64,000 bases of DNA from Mytilus galloprovincialis. Taxonomy: Eukaryota; Mollusca; Bivalvia; Mytilida; Mytilidae. Position 1 is the first letter of the stretch, and every line of letters starts with the position of its first letter. This document shows positions 61,101-64,000 of this stretch, in pieces. The notes beneath the pieces are model-generated. The model was given only the letters and a program-made list of their open reading frames with translations, searched no databases and was not told the origin of the DNA. The position numbers were made by a program, and so were the translations under genes. The DNA lies in NCBI RefSeq assembly GCF_965363235.1, contig NC_134840.1:1922001-1986000 (forward strand), given 5' to 3'.

Positions 61101-61365
61101 AGTCAATGAATTTGACTACACAGGAAATTATACAATCACATACATTTATTTCTGTTGTCAATTATATTAATAGATCGTAACAATTGCACAAAGTTATATG
61201 TTTGGAGTCACTTGATCAAAATTATTTATGATAATTGAGGCTGTCCTTTAAGGAAATATATTTTTGAATATTACGTCCGTCTTAAAATAAAATATCTTTA
61301 TGTTTATTGAGGCTGTTCTGAAAGGAAATTTATTTATAATTAAAAACCAATTCTTCAGAGAACAA
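58181..61365. other. Gene-poor AT-rich stretch
   Basis: No coding region, RNA gene or long repeat was recognised. Reversed R1 fragments are present near 58490-58570 and 59620-59740 ('gaattttcctcggagttcag'), and an R1 fragment near 61005-61080. Elsewhere only homopolymer runs. Confidence 0.5.
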
Positions 61366-61369
61366 TTAA

Positions 61370-62210
61370 AGGTCTTTCCACCTTGATAATAAGAATGAAA
61401 TTTATAAAAACGATGTTAGAAAATTTCGCTCTGTGTTGATGTCATGTGGTAAATCAAACTGATAAAAAAATAAGATTAATAGGTTTATGCAAAGGAAAAA
61501 TTTTCAGCAAAGGTCAAAATCTAGAACGTCAAATTGACCTTTGACCTTGTCCTCAATTTTGAGATCATAGGTCAGTGATGATCTCAAATCAAAAGACCCC
61601 AGGTCAATAACTTGTATGGTTGTGGAGAAATACCGATTTCAAATACAAAAGGGGAGAAAAATCCTATATGGGTTGATCAAAACACTTCCACTTAAATGGA
61701 TTGAAGTTGCGCCTTATCGTAAACAGTTATTTGGCAAATACATCATATCATTAACTGTTACAGTTTCTTTTGAAAAACGATAACAAGCAAAATTCTATAT
61801 TTAGAATATGACTTTGACCTTGACCTCAATTTCTTTCAAATGAACCAATGACTTCATGTCAAAAGACTGTAGGCCTGTACGACTTATACCGTATGAATTT
61901 ATCCAACATATCGCCTTTCTTAAATTTTCAAAGGGAAATAACTCCCATAAGATGTCTTTCAATCACTCCAGTCGAATCAAACAAATCATTTTTAAGAGTA
62001 GACAAACAATTTGGTGAAAACAGTTTGTTAAAATCTTTTACCGTTTTAGAGATATAGCGATAACAAGAAAATGGGGACGCGGGGAGATTACTCCTATAAG
62101 TGTTCTGTCACACAGGGTGAGTTTTGAAACCCCCATTTATGTACAACATCATCGGCCAAAAATTCATTCGATATGTTGTAAAACAATAAAAAAAGGAAAA
62201 GTGGAAAGAC
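61370..62210. mobile_element. Non-autonomous element with TTAA target site, 841 bp
   Basis: The left end begins AGGTCTTTCCACCTTG after TTAA (61366-61369); the right end is reverse-complementary ('ggaaaagtggaaagac') and is followed by TTAA (62211-62214). The duplicated TTAA is the signature of piggyBac-like transposition. The interior contains paired phrases on ascending scale ('gaccttgacctcaattt', 'gacctttgaccttgtcctca', 'caaaagac') but no transposase frame. Confidence 0.65.
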
Positions 62211-62219
62211 TTAATTATC

Positions 62220-62345
62220 GAGGCTGTTTTCTAGAAATATCTTTATGATCTTTGAGATTGTTCTAAAAAGAAAAATCTTTATGATTATTGACGCTATCAT
62301 AAAAGAAAATATCTTTATGATTATTGAGGCTGTCCATTAAAACAT
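62220..62345 (+). repeat. Short irregular tandem repeat
   Basis: Three or four units built on 'atctttatgattattgaggc' and 'tgtt/tgtcc ... aaaagaaaat'. Related phrases ('ttgaggctgtcctttaagga', 'ttgaggctgttctgaaagga') also occur upstream at 61236-61332, so the TTAA element at 61370 appears to be inserted within this repeat field. Confidence 0.6.
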
Positions 62346-62409
62346 ATATTAAGCCATATCAACAATATGTGAAAGTAAGATTCATACTTATCTTAAGGTA
62401 AAACAAAAC

Positions 62410-62620
62410 ATTTGACAAAAAGTAAAATCACAAAAATACTGAACTTAGAGGAAACTCAATTCGGAATGTCCATAATCACATGGCAAAATCAAATAACAAA
62501 ACACATCAAAAACGAATGGACAAGAACTGTCATATTCCTGACTTGGTATAGGCATTTTCAAATGTAGAAAATGGTGGATTAAACCTGGTTTTATAGCGCT
62601 AACCCTCACACTTTGATGAC
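62410..62620 (+). repeat. R1 repeat, well-preserved copy
   Basis: 'aaaatactgaacttagagga', 'aactcaattcggaatgtcc', 'aacacatcaaaaacgaatgg', 'tgtcatattcctgacttggt', 'gaaaatggtggattaaacct', 'ggttttatagc'. The best preserved of the R1 copies in this window; about 200 bp. Confidence 0.7.
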
Positions 62621-62953
62621 AGTCTCATCAAATTCCGTTATATTTACATTGATGCGTTAACTAAACAGACACAATAAATAAAATAGTCAAAATATGGGTT
62701 AATCAGTCATCATCGTATAACAATTTTAAAAGGAACAATTTAACAGAACACAAAAACATCTATCTACAAACACATTCATTGATTTGTGTGTCTGACGTCA
62801 GAAATTTTTTAACGTCACATAGATTTGTTCAATGTGCATACAAACAATTTTAAAATTTACATAGACAATTGAACTGTATGAATTTTACTCTAACAGGTGC
62901 GCATTTAGACAAATAATGTCTTTTCCGCAATAACCGAGACCAATCTACTATTA

Positions 62954-63619
62954 AGGTAGCAATACACAGTTAGGAGTTTAGTTTCGCATTTTGGCCCCTG
63001 TGGATTTTTCAAATAGGAAAGTTATTGTGTAATAAAATTCATTTTTAGACAGATGAGTGCTAATTTAGCCTTCAAAGATGGTTTATAAGTGCATCAAGAC
63101 TATTTTTTACCTGTTTTATGGGCTGTTTTCTGTTTGACAATCCGTATTTTCATAGCTAGTCCGGCCATCGGTCCAGAAATTAATGTACTGTTTACAAACA
63201 CTCTTTTTCTACACGAAGTTTTTGACGCAATTTTACAAAAAAAATGAGATGAAAGACATTTGATTTTCATTGGATTTGCTGAATGATATATGTACACAGT
63301 TTCAGAAAAGGTATTACTTCAAGCGATTGAAATTCTACTTTTAGTCAAATTTTGGGGAAATATGTGACATCTTTCCCCCCCTTTTTGCAATATTTTATAA
63401 CAAATAAATGCAGATTGTTGCCATGGATACACCAAAAAGAAATTATATTTTACCATTTTATATACTGGATATAAAATCTATGAAAGATTCTGATTACATA
63501 CATATGCCCATATATGACACAAACAGTAAGCTTGATATTGCAAGAAAGCAAAGAAAAGGGGAGGGTAAAATTCATGAGTGCAAATTTTAGTATTTTTTCC
63601 TAACTGTTTATTGCTACCT
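62954..63619. mobile_element. Inverted-repeat element, about 670 bp
   Basis: Left end 'aggtagcaatacacagttag', right end 'taactgtttattgctacct': about 20 bp of terminal inverted repeat with one or two differences. The left flank has TTAA, but the right flank reads 'taatta', so no exact target duplication is seen. The interior has no transposase-like frame. Confidence 0.6.
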
Positions 63620-64000
63620 AATTAAAATGTTTAATAAGAAAACCAAAATATGAAGCCAAATAGGAACAGAGCTTTCCATTAAGTATGATTTAAGTTTACT
63701 AAAGGTAACAAAGATAAGATCATGTCGTAGCTCACAGTAGAAGTTAATTTAAATAGAAAAATTAGTAAAGCTCTATTAAACGGATTTTACAATTGTTCTC
63801 ATGCTGTGCTCTTGAAGCAATGTCCATTTGCAGAGAAGAGAAATACGCTCACACATTTGATCAAAGCAGATGAATTAGTATTTTTTTTATTTTTTTATTT
63901 TTTACATATATAAACGTTTTATTCCTAAATATTTCCTGTAAGTAGTTTGTCTTTTACAAGCAAGTAGCCAATAATCTAATGGTTGCCGTCTATTACACAT

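Noticed and set aside
1-64000. CRISPR arrays, bacterial-type operons, tRNA or rRNA genes
   Set aside because: The regular tandem arrays have no unique spacers and the genes are intron-containing animal genes. I saw no cloverleaf with A and B boxes or rRNA sequence on reading both strands, though a tRNA scan was not possible.

Overview
This is a stretch of AT-rich animal nuclear DNA. Its genes are split by GT-AG introns, and its introns and spacers are full of short non-autonomous repeats. From memory, several of those repeats belong to families that are very common in bivalves, above all mussels (Mytilus). I infer a mytilid mussel; a search would be needed to name the species.

Layout. (1) Bases 1-8220, minus strand: the 5' half of an SLC23-type nucleobase/ascorbate transporter, whose 3' exons lie beyond base 1. 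One of its introns holds a 5.5-kb satellite of a 48-bp unit (about 115 copies). (2) 8221-14700: no gene seen. It holds several terminal-inverted-repeat elements, the best being an 887-bp foldback element with a 9-bp target duplication. (3) 14737-20353, plus strand: a complete BTB-BACK-Kelch gene (six coding exons, 631 aa). (4) 25576-54527, plus strand: three consecutive TNF-superfamily ligand genes (306, 304 and 372 aa) of closely matching exon plan. The third carries a Gly-X-Y collagen segment in its stalk, as ectodysplasin does. (5) 54528-64000: no gene recognised, only repeats and inverted-repeat elements.

The Kelch protein is expected to be a Cullin-3 substrate adaptor. The TNF ligands are expected to be type II membrane proteins that trimerise and signal to TNF receptors; two have basic, possibly furin-cleavable stalks. 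The transporter is an independent neighbour. Nothing links the three groups functionally beyond position.

The most unusual feature is that four tandem arrays start exactly at the edge of a coding exon. Three of them (76-bp, 86-bp and about 57-bp units) copy the end of an exon together with its 5' splice site. A fourth (50-bp unit) copies the last codons and stop codon of the Kelch gene. In addition the 3' splice site of the last exon of the third TNF gene is duplicated. In the 76-bp and 86-bp arrays each unit also carries an AG that would define a phase-symmetric, in-frame mini-exon.
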